From contig OX465282.1 of NCBI GenBank assembly GCA_949987705.1, forward strand, positions 12,078,501-12,142,500: 64,000 nt of DNA. Direction: 5' to 3'. The first letter of the stretch is position 1. Every line of letters begins with the position of its first letter. The notes below the pieces were generated by a model that saw only the letters and a program-made list of their open reading frames with translations, was not told where the DNA came from and did not search any database. A program made the translations under genes and the position numbers. The DNA comes from Thereva unica. Taxonomy: Eukaryota > Arthropoda > Insecta > Diptera > Therevidae. Positions 21,315 through 33,620 of the stretch are shown here, piece by piece.

Positions 21315-21463
21315 CCCCCGGTTGAGAGTCTTGCGATCAAGTAAAAAATGATACCTAACTACTATTACAAGTTTTGTAACAAAGTAAAATTATTAAGATT
21401 AAAAAAAAATACATTACATAGAATAGTTAATAAAAAAAGCTACTATATTAATTTGTGATTGTT

Positions 21464-24400
21464 TTAATCACTATCGAGAGGCAGAGGGGCGAGCTTCTTG
21501 ACACTCCGTGTAACTTCACCAGTCGATGTCCTCAAACGCACGGTCCGAATGATGCCATCGCGACCTGCATATACTTCAATAACCCTGCCGATACGCCATT
21601 GAAGGGATGGTAGATTATCTTCTCGAATAATAACTAGAGAATTTTCCTTGATAGGGTGATTCCCTCGAGTCCATTTGCGCCTGATATTTAATTCATTAAC
21701 ATATTCTTTATGCCAACGACTCCAAAAATCCTGCTTGACCTTTTGAATATGCTGCCATGTGGATAAACGGTTCGCCGGTATACCTGAAAGGTTTCGCTCC
21801 GGCAAGCTCGACATTGGATCACCAATCAAAAAATGAGATGGTGTTAAAGGGGAAAAATCATTTGGATCAGAGGATAAGGGAGTTAGGGGTCTGGAGTTTA
21901 GAATAGCTTCGATCTCAATGACTAAAGTATTGAACTGCTCAAACGTAAATAATTCTGGTCCAATTACGCGTCTAAGGTGATGTTTGAAAGATTTAACGGC
22001 AGCCTCCCAGAGACCGCCGAAGTGAGGAGCTTGAGGTGGGCTGAAATGCCAAGCAATGTTCTTTGCAGCCAGATAATCATGAACCTTCTTGTTATGTTCT
22101 TCGGAAATCAGTAGATCCTCGAGCTCTTTAAGCTTATTATTAGCGCCAACAAAATTTGTTCCGTTGTCAGAATAAATTGACACACATATCCCACGACGAG
22201 AAATAAACCGTTTTAAAGCAGCTAAGAATCCTTCAGTAGTGAGATCACTCACAGTCTCCAAGTGAACAGCCTTCGTGACGAAACAAATGAATACGGCAAC
22301 ATAAATTTTTAACTTATTACGATTTCGAAAACGTTTCTCCTTGATTAAAAAAGGACCGCAATAGTCTACCCCAGAGTTTGCAAATGGTCTAGTCTGCGTA
22401 GTCCTTACTGTAGGTAAATTTCCCATAATATAATTTACAGGAGGTGTATCAGCTCGTGCAAATCGTACACATTTTCTTAAGATCTTTCGTACCTGGTTTC
22501 GTCCATCAATAGGCCAATATTTTTGCCTTAATGAGCATAATGTGAGTTGAACTCCTCCATGTAGAGTTTTAAGATGCTCTTCATTAATTAATAGGTGAGT
22601 AATATGATGCGACTTTGGCAAAAGGACTTGGTGTTTTTTTTGATAAGAGTAGTGTGAAGAGTCTAGCCTACCACCCACTCTTATAAGTCCATCATCCCCT
22701 ATAAAGGGATTCAGAGAGAGAAGTTTACTCTTTGGATGCAGAGGCCGTTTATTGTTCAAGGCTTTGTATTCTGCAGGAAATTCTTTACGTTGAGCTAATT
22801 GTAGAATACGATCCGAGGCGTAACGGAGTTCTTCAATTAACAAAGGACCTTTCTTTCTACGTGATTTTATCCAGCGTAAACAACGAGCTACGATACGTTG
22901 CAGCCTAGTATATGACGAATATTGTGTAAAAATATCTTTATCCACGGTAGCAGCGACTAGACAGGTAGTTTTCTTTAAATCAGGAACATCGTTGGATTTC
23001 AATATTTGTTGCTCAGGCCAATATTCCTCTCCCCCGGCTAGCCATCTAGGACCTTTGAACCAGAGAGACTTATTCCTGAACTCATTCGGCATCACTCCTC
23101 TAGATAACAAGTCAGCGGGATTATCGTAGGTACGGACATGTCGCCAAGATGAGCCATTGGTTTTTGATACAATAGCAGAGACTCGGTTCGCTACAAAAGT
23201 CTTTAGCAAATGTGGTGAGGTATTTAACCAATGTAAGGTTATCATTGAATCCGTCCAAAAAACTGTGCGATGAAAACTAATATTTATGGCCGATTTAACC
23301 GTAACGTATAATTCCGCAAGAAGAGCGGCGGCACACAATTCAAGACGAGGAATTGTCTGCAAAGTTTTAATAGGCGTGACTCTCGATTTAGCGCAATATA
23401 ACTGTACTTGAGCTTGTCCTGAATTATCTATAGAATATTATATAAAAGCAGGCACCATACGCCTTCTCGCTGGCATCACAGAATCCGTGTAATTCTATGT
23501 GACTATGGTGATTTATTAACACTTTTCTGGGAAATGAAATATCGTTTAAATGGATCAATTGGGCCGCAAATTCTTCCCATCTAGTATGTAGTTCTGTGGG
23601 CAATGATTCGTCCCAATCAACTTTTAATTTCCATAACTCTTGCATGATTATTTTAGATTTTACTACAACCGGATTAAGAAGTCCCAATGGATCAAAAATC
23701 TTTGCGATTTCTGAAAAAATCGTTCTCTTCGTCACTCGATTAGGCTCCATTTTTTTGACAGTATATATTATTGCATCCTGTTTTGAATTCCAATGAACTC
23801 CTAAGGTTTTAAGAGTAGTATTGCTATTATTTTGCAATTGCAAATTCACATTGCATTCAGGAATAGAATGTAGAATCTGAACCGTATTGGAGGCACATTG
23901 TCTTAAATTAAATCCTCCTGACTTGAGAAGTTCGGTGATTTCCTTTTGAAGGTGGACAACTTCATCGATAGTGTCTGCACCCGTAAGTAAGTCATCAACA
24001 TATAGATCACGTTTTAAAATGGTGGCTGCTCGGGGGAAGCGTGATTGTTCATCGTCTGCCAGCTGATAAATAGTGCGTATGGCCAAAAATGACGCTGGTT
24101 TTAATCCAAATATGAGTCTATTGAACTGGTAGATGGAGATAGAATCGTCATTATCACGCCATAAAATTCTTAAATAAGGTTGATCGTCCTCGCGAACCTT
24201 TAGTTGTAAGTACATTTTCTCGATATCGCCTGTTAATACATGATTGTACAATCTGAAGCGTAGCAATAAACAGAAAATATCGCTCTGAATGGTAGGCCCT
24301 GCTAATAAAGCATCATTGAGAGAAACTCCTGTAGAAGATGCGGCTGACGCATCGAAGACTACTCTGATTTTGGTTGTCAAACTTGATTCCTTAATTACCG

Positions 24401-26642
24401 CTTGATGGGGCAAATAAAAACTGTTGTATACTTGTTTGGTCACCTTTGACATATACCCGAGATCTACATATTCACTAAAAACATTCTTATATTGTACTTG
24501 AAGCTCAGGATTTTTCTTGAATCGTCTTTCTAATGCTTGCAGTCTTTTGAGTGACATTGTATAGGATTCACCTAGCTCCTCCTTTTTATCATTAAATGGT
24601 AAGGCAATCACATATCTGCCATCGTTATCACGTTTAGTATTTTCTTTAAAATGTTTTTCACATTGAGCCTCTTCTTGAGACAAATGTCGATCGGAGTTGC
24701 AATCTTCTAACTCCCAGAATCGGGAAATATCTTCCTGTAGTTTGATGAGATAACATCTTGCACGATTTTGTGTTTTCTGGTACAAAGGCAAATTTCCACC
24801 GATGATCCAACCCAACTGCGTCTTTTGGGCAACCAGATCAGGAGATGAAGAAAGCATAATTTGTCCTACACAAAGTGAAGATAGAGTCGTACCAGCTCCC
24901 AATAATAACTGCACAGGGGCGGGGACATGGAAGTCTGGGTCCGCCAGTTTTAGATTATTTGGTAAATTCATCGTTTTTCTGTTTATTTGTTGGATTGGTG
25001 TAAAAGACGTTATTGCTGGAACAGTCAGAAAATCAAGCGTTCTTTTGTAATCATTATGCCTTGACTTAATTGATGTTGTCACAGAGAACTTCGACACTGT
25101 GGATGATTGATTTAATCCTCCGATATGATTCTGCTCCTGTGTGCATTGTAGTTGGAGGAGAGCGGCCAATTCGTTGGTTATAAAGTTTCTTGATGAGCCT
25201 GTATCGACTATGGCACGACATAATATTGGAGTTTGGTCTCGTTGATGAATGTAAACTGTCGCAGTTGGAACGAGATCATCAAGAGGTGTATATAAATTAA
25301 TTGCACTAATGGTTTCCGATTCTAATCCAGATGGCGTTTGTTCTTTGGAATAGTTGGAATGATTTGATGCTGTTGATTCGTCCATAGTTGGTTCGATTGG
25401 GTGTAAGAATGTATGGTGTTTGTTGTTGCAAACTCGACAGTTTCCAGCCTTACATTCGTTACTTACATGATTCGGTCCTAAACAGTTATGACATAAAGAT
25501 GCACGTGTAATTATATGCTTCCTTTGATTTATAGGCATACCCCGAAACACCTTACATTTGTAAATGGAATGCGATGAGCGGCATACTGGACATGATGAAC
25601 GTAATCCTCCGTGTTTGTAATTAGGCGTTGCGACGAACGCGTGCCCGTAGTTATGAGTTTTTGTTTTCTGGAAGGGTTGATTATTGTCCTTTTGTATCTT
25701 GGAATGGGTTTCTTTCATTTGAAAAGACTGATCCGTACAATTCCCACGCTTCTCCAGAAAATCTAATAAATGAGTGTATGAGGGCATTTTATTGTCGGCT
25801 AACGAAAGTTCCCAATGATATCTGGTGTTTTCACTGATTTTACTTAATAGTAAATATATAATACAACAATCCCATTGTTCTATTGGTTGCTCTAAGGATT
25901 TGAGAGAGCGTAGATGTTGTCGAAAAGTGGCCACAAGTTCGTCGAGCGCGACAGGAGCATCTCTTGTTAAACGGGGTAATTTTTCCAAAATGTCCCAGTG
26001 GCGTAAAATCGCTTTGCGAGAATTATTATATTTCGTCGTAAGAAGAGCCCATGCTTCGTGATAGTTCTCAGCTGTGCCTTCCATGGATTCAATGGCTCGT
26101 GCGGCCTTGCCCGATAGCGAAGATTGTAAATATTGGAATTTGTCGACGTCAGGAATTTTTGTATTATTTCCAATTCTAGCTTCAAATTTGTCCTTGAAAG
26201 CATGCCATTTCTCTAGACTGCCGTCAAATCTCGGCAACGTAATCTCAGGTAGTTTTATAGACGATGTTGAAATGTCCGTTGCTAGCGTTGGACCAAAGGA
26301 ATTTTTTAACTTGTAACTGCCAGATAAATTAGACTCAGCTTGTTGAGATTTTCTAACAAGTTTCCTAGCTTTTCCTAGTATTAGATGGTATTCTTCTTCC
26401 ATGTCGTCGTATTCCGAGCTATGAGCCACCTCAGATTCAGAATCTAATTCAATCAGTTCTTCGTGGATACTATTCATTTCTTTAAACCGATCAATTAACG
26501 CATCCACCTTCACTTGAATGATATCCTCGTCTGGATAATCTTCGTTTGTTGACAGATAATTTTTTAGTTTCGTTAAGCGTGTTTTAATATCTGCGCGTCG
26601 TCGTTTGAGAATTGAAATCGGATCTTTTGGTTTCGTAGCCAT
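21464..26642 (-). pseudogene. BEL/Pao Gag-Pol of element A, broken by a frameshift
   Basis: Two open frames cover one polyprotein: 26642-23424 (1072 codons) and 23362-21464 (632 codons from its first ATG). The first holds the DUF1759 region, a Cys/His knuckle region, a protease with the normal D-T-G (about residue 480), and reverse transcriptase with YVDD at plus-strand 23991-24002, and it stops within RNase H. The second continues RNase H, then integrase (SGVDYCGP, YSDNGTNFVG, PHFGGLWE) and the DUF5641 tail. The break is a single-base frame change near 23437-23445, in an AT-rich ATATAATAT run, that reads into a stop at 23424. Without it the frame would be open, so the copy is otherwise well preserved. 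No extra ORF lies between its end and the polypurine tract. Confidence 0.92.
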
Positions 26643-26907
26643 TGTGTTTTAATTAGATTATAATATTTGTCAGGGTAAGGAAAACACTGAAGGAACTAAG
26701 ATAGGTAATAATGAATCGAGCTTACCTTTTGAAACCTTTGTGATGCGTAAACGTCCTTGAAGTGGAATCGCTACACTGGTGATGTGGATCCGCTGCCTTG
26801 TAGTGGAGGTAATCCTGTTTTGATGGTCTCTGTTGGTTTGTTGATTGATGTCAATTCACTGTGTTCACTTCACTTTTAATGTTTTTTATCGAATTTATTT
26901 ACCGGAG

Positions 26908-26925
26908 ATCCGGCTCGAAGGACCA
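26908..26925 (-). promoter_or_regulatory. Primer-binding site of BEL element A (tRNA-Tyr-like)
   Basis: The same 18-nt primer-binding sequence as element B, separated from the LTR by two bases (TA). A shared primer supports close kinship of A and B although their LTRs differ. Confidence 0.7.
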
Positions 26926-26927
26926 TA

Positions 26928-27437
26928 TGTTCACTGCCAAGTCGGCGCGTGCTCCCATCCGACGATTTCTCGTTAGATGGGTGATTATTTAATTTTTCCT
27001 TCCCGTTTATTAATAAATAAAAACACAACTTGTACAAAGTTAATGACTATTTTATTTTAAACACTTAGGTCCTTATCGCTATAAGACTTATTCAAGACTG
27101 CTCTGCACAAAACTAAACAAAACATATAAAAATCAAGCCCTTTCGGCGTTGTTAACAAGAAAAACTGCGCGCCTATATTGCGTACGCATACATGAATTTG
27201 CCTTCCATGGTGTTATAATTCTAAGAAGAATAAGTAGGTCATCAACAAATCTACGTTAAAGAAATACAATTTTGAGCCTAGAAAAGAACGAATTTCCAGG
27301 AACAGAACAAAATTATTCTGGACGTTAGTTCTAAGAAGGCATGTAAAAAAGGGAGAAAATAAGAAAGACGAAAATTAATAGAATAGAGGAAGGCGAATTC
27401 ATGAGGAATTTAGTGTTACCACCTATGGTACACAACA
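26928..27437 (-). repeat. 5' LTR of BEL element A
   Basis: 510 bp, partner of 12850-13359. Ends at the ACCAG duplication, after which LINE coding text resumes. Confidence 0.95.
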
Positions 27438-28260
27438 ACCAGTGTGGCTTCAGCACAGGCAAATCAACGACTGATCAGATTTTCACTTTGAGGCAGGCTA
27501 TGGAAAAATGTTTGGAGTTTCAAAACTCAATTCAACACCTCTTCATAGATTGTAAAGCCGCCTATGATAGCATAGCTAGGGTAGAACTCTACAAAGCCAT
27601 GAGAGAATTCGGCATCCCCAACAAACTGACAAGACTATGTAGGAGGAAATATGAAACTGTACATTAACGAAAGCAAAACAAAGTACATGGTGGCTTCGTC
27701 CTCAAGAACACCTAACATTGGTACTACAATCAAGGTATAGGAACACGAGTTCGACGTGGTAAAATCATTTACCTACCTTGAGTCAATAATAGCAGCCGAC
27801 AATAGCATGGAACCAGAAATCCGCGCACGACTGCTAAAAGCCAACAAAGTTTACTATAGTCTGTCAAGGCTCTTTAAATCCAAGTATCTAAACCAAACCT
27901 CTTGGCCGTGTTCGAGAGGAAAATACTTCGGAGAATTGTTGGCCCCGTATGTGAGGAAGGACGATTCCAGAGACTCTACAATGACGAGATCTACGAGCGC
28001 TATCGCGACATCGACATTGTGAAGAAAATAAAGCTCGGTAGGCCCAGGTGGGCAGGGCAGGGCCTAGTCGGAAAGTTCTCTGTGCTTATACCTATGGGGT
28101 GCGACAGCGAGGGAAGAATGGCGTAGATCAGGACGCTCAGAGCTTAGGGATGCCAAACTGGATGACATCGGCTCAGAATCGGGGCCGGTGGAGAGAACAG
28201 TTGCGAAAGGCCATGACCGGATCCCGGTTGTAGAGCCGTTAAAGGAGAAGAAGATTATCG
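27438..28260 (+). pseudogene. RTE-like LINE, 3' piece (RT core with a deletion, and C-terminus)
   Basis: Directly continues the LINE interrupted at 12849: CGFSTGKSTTDQIFTLRQ and LFIDCKAAYDSI are reverse transcriptase motifs. After about 27650 the text jumps to LYINESKTKYM, skipping the YxDD catalytic block, so roughly a hundred residues are deleted. The C-terminal part follows in several frames (FTYLESIIAADNS, ERKILRRIVGPV, GRPRWAGQ). The element ends near 28260 with a typical purine-rich tail. The copy cannot encode an active enzyme. Confidence 0.85.
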
Positions 28261-28865
28261 ATCAAAATGTCTTTATACTGACTTGAACAATTCGTCCGTC
28301 ATTATTGATTGAAACAGACATACTGAAAAACGATCAGAAAACGTGGAAATATGCTGACACCAGATTGGGTGGTATGTAAAAGAGGCAGCTCCGTCGAAGC
28401 CGAAGGCACAGGCACAATTTCCGCTGAGGTACGGTGTTTTGTACCCGCTGCTGAGTTGAAAAATAGGAGTTAAGTTGAGCATAAGAGGAGGCAGTAAACT
28501 CGGACAGAATTTAGATCCAGTCAGTAAAATTCAGGTGCCACATCAAATTGTTTATTTTGAGCTACAAAACCTCGCCAAATCATTCAAGAAGAGGTTTTCA
28601 AGTTTTCAGTTCGACAGAGAAAATGTTCGGTTGTCTCACGTCTCTGCTCCTATCTGCCCTCCCAATATGGCTTCATGATGCCAGTGTTTCGTAACTATCG
28701 ACATGACCCTCGCGATGTCCTTGCATGACATCCTGAATCGGTCGCGCGATCTCTGATTGATGACTGATAACAAGGCCAAGACTTGCTATCGCTGTGAGGA
28801 GCTGACGAGTTTTATTTTTACTCGGGTTGACATCAAACTGGCTTACGATTCTGTTTTCTAGTGGC
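28261..28865. other. Unassigned stretch between LINE remnants
   Basis: No ORF, repeat or splice structure that I can name. Confidence 0.3.
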
Positions 28866-30270
28866 TCTTTAAGAAATATCTAGGAGTAATGCTGGATAAG
28901 AGACTGAACTGGAATCCTGAACTGGACTGTACCGTCAGTAAAGCCACCTGGGCTATATAGGCTTTTGCCTAAAACTTGGGGTTTCATAAAACAAATCATA
29001 CTGGAGATGGTGGCACAAAGCCAAAAGAGTAACGGCGATAGTTAAGGGGGTAGAGCACAGTAACGGGCATTGTTTGTGGGTCATTTTCATTAATTTATTG
29101 CTAACTAACTAATAATGTTACACTAATAATTTTTTTTTTTATTATCTTCCGTACATATTAAAAAACGTTTAAAATTTTTTTTGTTATGATATATGTTGCT
29201 ATATTTCGATATATGTTGCTTCGCACATCCCTATGATTTTCACGCATTGTTGGATGGTGTACATGATTCTGCGAAAACCAGTCGTCTGAGGCAAAAAAAC
29301 CAAATATTCTCATCATCTATATGGTATTGGCTATCGCGTCACGTAGCCTTTTTTTTAGCATTTTTTGGCAACGAGAAAGAAAATCCTGAATTATACATAC
29401 GTTTTTTCGGCACAAATTTCATGTTATGATTGTTAATAATTATTGAACAAAGCAAGATATTGACAAAATCCTACGTGACGCCAGAGGCACTCATCCATAA
29501 AAGAAGTGTGTCAAATTTCAAGTCAATTCGTTAATTAGATCTTGAGATATCATGTACACCGTTTTGAAAAACATCGTTTCGAGAAAAACGCGTTTGAACA
29601 TTGCACTGTGGGACAGAGTCCCAAATTTCTGGCCAAAACGTGAAATCTTGATTATTTTGTGATGAAATTTCTAACTCGGTGGTTTTCGAGGTGGCTGATT
29701 TCAAATTTAAAGCAAAAAAAAAAGAAATGAATTTTTTGAAAATTTTACTGTAGTCTACCCCCTTAAGTGCTGCAGACCGGAACGCTTTCCCGTTCGTTTC
29801 GGGAGCGATTGAGACAATCATTGGATTGACTTCATTGTATATCTCCGTATGGAAATCCACCCCCGTAAGTGTCTCATTGAAACGGTCCTATACAGTCAAA
29901 GGACATATGAATTTCCTCAACGGCACCTCAAACAACTGAACTGATGCTCTAAAGGACACTCAGGGCGATTATTCCAGACCGCTTTGAGAGAGAGAAAAAG
30001 TAGTTCATCCCTTTTGAAGACCTAAAAAACCTCTACTGGTTCACCGACAAGTTAAAAAAATGAAAGACGATACAGGGGTTGGTGTCGCAGGACCTAAATT
30101 CGTCTGACATCAAGGCACTCTCATCGTGACAGTTTCTTTTCAAAATAGCTGTAGGGTACTTAGGAAAAATAGGGTCACGATCTAGAGCGAAGCTCGGAGA
30201 CTGGGATATCGAGGCAATTGCATTGCCACAGCATTGTGGACAAATTCTAGAGGGAGGGGTATGAGACGCT
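28866..30270 (+). pseudogene. Jockey/R1-like LINE remnant split by a TTAA element
   Basis: Before 29045: KYLGVMLDKRLNWNPELD, the conserved motif after the palm of Jockey- and R1-like reverse transcriptases. After 29766: AIETIIGLTSLYI, then near 30030 YWFTD and MKDDTGVGVAGP in different frames, the start of the RNase H domain. Many frame changes and stops. The text runs across the inserted 717-bp element, so one LINE copy was present before it. Confidence 0.65.
29046..29762. mobile_element. TTAA-flanked non-autonomous DNA transposon (717 bp)
   Basis: The ends are inverted: GGGGGTAGAGCACAGTAA on the left and its near reverse complement TTACTGTAGTCTACCCCC on the right. TTAA occurs at both sides (29042-29045 and 29763-29766). 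No transposase is encoded. A TTAA target is typical of piggyBac and Kolobok-like elements; the G-rich end fits the latter better, but this is inference. Confidence 0.8.
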
Positions 30271-30314
30271 CGCCTAAGGCTCAGATGCCGTCTGTGCTAT
30301 ATCATGGTAAACCT

Positions 30315-30520
30315 CTAATTTCCTGATATAGGGCAGGGTTCTTCTTCTTCTTTGATCCGTAAGCTGGCGGTCCGAGCGGGACGATTCCGCAAGGGATGAG
30401 TTGCTGTCGGTGCCGCTGGGTCTCTAACTACATTCACGATCCGTTTCCATTCTTGCCCATTTTTGGCGACGCCTCGAGCCTCGTTAACTGATAATTGTTG
30501 ATTCTTCAAGGCGCCCTCGA
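30315..30520 (-). pseudogene. LINE 3'-terminal fragment
   Basis: The minus strand encodes EARGVAKNGQEWKRIVNVV and then an Arg-rich end with IKEEE. This resembles the last residues and purine-rich tail of RTE-like elements (usual pattern A.DR..W...V). Only the tail is present. Confidence 0.5.
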
Positions 30521-30541
30521 TATTCTTTCGCCCGGTTTTCT

Positions 30542-31295
30542 TTGGTTCTGATCGCTGAATTCTATAGTCTGCGGGACAGTCTCACCAGAGAAGTTTACGC
30601 TGATCGCATCTTTGAAATGCGGATAAATGCAAACACACTTGAACGAACTGCGCTGAATAACCGTGACGTGGAACTGGTAGATAAATTCTGCTACCTCGGT
30701 AGCATTATTACCGAAAATGGCGGTACAGAAGAAGACGTCAGTTCCAGAATAAATAAAGCACGAGGCGCATATGCATGCCTGTTCCGTATATGGAGATCAA
30801 CGGAGATCTCAACTAACACCAAATTGCGGCTGTTCAACTCCAACGTTAAGGCAGTTCTTTTGTACGGTTGCGAAACATGGAAAGTCACCCAATTCATCAC
30901 AGGGCGCCTACAAGTCTTCATCAACAGATGCCTGCGTCGTATCCTAAAAATCCGCTGGCCAGATAGAATTTCAAATGAAGAGCTATGGCGCCGTGCCGGC
31001 CAAGAAAGGATAGACGACCAAATCAGGCGAAGGAAATGGAATTGGGTTGGCCACACCTTGCGACGCGATAACGAAAACCTAGCCAAACAGGCCCTTGACT
31101 GGAACCCGCAAGGATCCCGTCGAGTTGGAAGACCTAGAACAACGTGGAGGAGGACCCTACTAGCAGAGGCCGCAACAACTGGGAGATCCTGGTCAGAGCT
31201 GAGAGCTGTCGCGCAAAACAGAGTCCGCTGGAGGGCAACTGTTTCCGCCCTATGTCCCATGAGGGATTAAAGGGGCACAAAGAAAGAAGAAGAAG
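30542..31295 (+). pseudogene. LINE C-terminal region (DUF6451-type), 5'-truncated
   Basis: A 242-codon open frame encodes the C-terminal third of a non-LTR retrotransposon polyprotein: DKFCYLGSIITENGGTEEDV, NSNVKAVLLYGCETW, NRCLRRILKIRWPDRISNE, WVGHTLRRD and GRPRTTW. These follow the reverse transcriptase in the LINE group that carries DUF6451. It ends with the stop at 31268 and an A/G-rich tail (AAAGAAAGAAGAAGAAG). The reverse transcriptase itself is missing, as in ordinary 5'-truncated insertions. The frame is unbroken, so the copy is fairly young. Confidence 0.8.
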
Positions 31296-31299
31296 CATC

Positions 31300-33620
31300 T
31301 TTGTCTAACTGGATTCTTTCGAAGGCGGTCGCGTAATGAGACACCGAGAGTCTGCCTCAATCATCGCATTTGGAAGACCTTGAGCTTGTTGACGTCCGGC
31401 TTGAGCAGTCTCTACCTTTCAGATCCATAAAGAAGAATCGGAAGGATCAACGTTTGGCAAAGGAGTACTTTCGATTTGATGATAATGTTTGTTGGTTTCC
31501 ATATGCACCACTTGAGCGAGGCGAATGTTGCTGTTGACTGGACGATGGGGTTGTGAACTTCGTCCCTCGATGCCACTATCTTTTCCTTAATCAATGATCC
31601 CTAATTTTTAACATCAGAACATGTAGGATTTGGGTTCTATTGAAGTGAACACTGGCCGTCCGTTGTGAGCACTTTGGTCTTTTCCGCATTGATTTTTAAT
31701 CCGTATGACCGGGCGATGCAGAAATGCCGTATAAGACGTCCCTTGCTTCGGCATAAGTGTCGGTAAGGATCGAGTCGGTTACGAAGTTGTGGTCGTCGTA
31801 TCGAAGTCCGCGTCGTCCATCGAATGCAATCGCTTCGATCACAACGTTAAAGAGAGGTGACGAAGCAACGTCTCCTTGTCGGACACCTGTTTGAATCGGG
31901 AAATATTCGGATAAGTGGCTACGAATAGGAATGCTGCGGATTGAGGAGCGGTTGGATGATTTTAAATGGCACGTGTTCGATTTCCTGGGCTCTCCACGAG
32001 CTGTTCCGATAGATGTAATCGAAAGCGGATTTGAAATCGAAGACAGTTCGTTTGCCGCAACGAATTCTTTCTTCCATTAGCTTACGGAGAGCCAATATTT
32101 GATCAATGAATCGTCGAGGTAGTATAAATCCCGCTTGTTTTTTCTGGCTCGTTTGCTTTTGTCGTTTCTGTATGATTGGTAATTGTATGATTTTCGTAAA
32201 TACTTTGTCGAGGATCGAAAGGAGGCTAATACCTATAATTCTTGCACTAACGACTGTCGCCTTTCTTCAAAATTGGCACAACGATCGCTTTCTTACACGC
32301 CGTCGGGATACGATCCGAATGCCATATGAGTGATATAAGGTCGTGCAGTTGTTGTGATGAGATATCATCTCAGGCTTGGATCATCTCGGCGGTTACCTTG
32401 TTTGATGTGACATGGTCAAGATCACCCTTTGTACCACTAGCCCGTCATATCGTTCAAATCATGGTGCAATGTCTTGAGTAAGCTTGATCTGAAGGATAAA
32501 AGAAAAGGGATGGGTAGGATCTCTCGGGTGCGTGAGTTAATGTCGATGAGCCTTGCGTTTGAACTTTGAGATGTTATATGAGTTTGGAAACACCGACTAT
32601 GGAAGACAGTTCCACAGTTGAGTTGTTCTATTTATAAATGAACTACTAAACCGTAATGTGCGCGAAGAGTAGGGCTGTAGGGTGTGGGGGTGAGCCGAGT
32701 TGGCTAGTCTTGTGTTGCGGGAAAAAAGTTGCCGTGCAGGCAGGGGGTAAAATAGGCTGAGGGCTACTACTTGATCTATTCCTGGCGCTTTTCCATTTTT
32801 CAGTGATCATTTTGTCATTTTTACCTCGATAATTGCCAGTTCGATATCGAGAGACTGATTTTTCGGCTGTTGGATAATCGGCGGTTCGGGTCCTGGACCT
32901 TGTGGCGGATCGTGGCTGTACAGCTGATGGAGAATTCTCTATTTTGCTGGAATAAGTTAATAGGTCCGTTCGGATTCGGGCAAACGGATCGGATGGATCG
33001 AAATCTTGTGTTGATCTAAACGTAATCTGATATCGTCGAGTCGTTGCCGGATAGATGGATTTCGCCAGGTGAGTTGGTGTTTGAGTGGATGGCCGAAGAT
33101 GTTGTTGCCAACGATCAAATTGTTTAACCCTGCGAATGACACCGTTGTCGTTAATATTTCCGTGTCCGAACTTCCCCGACGCTGACCTCTCGTTTCTCAC
33201 CACCGGAATATTAAGGCGTCATCGTTTCGTCGACTATTGTTCCGCATCCATTAAGACGTAGTTCCGATAACGCCGCAACTGATATTTTGCATTGCGATAA
33301 TTGCAATGCTACGATTTCCTTTTGGCTGACGTGATGTCCTGTTCGTACATTCCACGCGGCGAATTGAATTTGCATTTACGGCGTGACTATTTTGGGTCTT
33401 CCGCCAGTAACCCACTTCTCACCAGTATCCTGACCCCTAGCGCTGGCGCGTCGGCTGCCGGGATGCAGTACCAGTTCGTGTATCCGTACGGATAGTTTTT
33501 TCGGTTTTGCCGATTCTGGTCAATTTGGCAGGTCGACCACCCTCATCCTTTCGCACCTTGGACTTGGCACCAGACGACGGCGGAGTTAAGGGACTGGATT
33601 AAGGGACTGAACCTAGCCTA
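31300..33620 (-). pseudogene. LINE (RTE-like), endonuclease plus reverse transcriptase, decayed
   Basis: Read on the minus strand from about 33600: a Lys/Arg-rich start (SSGAKSKVRKDEGGRPAK), endonuclease start with NVRTGHHVS near 33350, then NNLIVGNNIFGHPLKHQLTW at about 33050-33125 (end of endonuclease). Reverse transcriptase pieces lie at 32430-31700: QLHDLISLIWHSDRIP, KKAIVVPILKKGDS, FIDQILALRKLMEER, TVFDFKSAFDYIYR. The tail LKWCIWKPTNI with LILPILLYGSE is at 31412-31594. Frames change repeatedly. It covers most of one element and lies tail to tail with the plus-strand LINE at 30542. Confidence 0.75.

Larger units (their letters stand above)
12850..27437 (-). mobile_element. BEL/Pao retrotransposon A (outer), split by element B
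   Basis: Bounded by 510-bp LTRs (12850-13359 and 26928-27437) that begin TGTTCACTGCC and end ACACAACA. The LTRs differ at one site that I can see (G at about 12947 versus A). A 5-bp duplication, ACCAG, flanks the whole (12845-12849 and 27438-27442). It is transcribed leftward: primer-binding site beside the right LTR, pol 26642-21464, polypurine tract beside the left LTR. The polypurine tract was broken by element B. It inserted into the reverse transcriptase of an RTE-like LINE. Confidence 0.95.
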
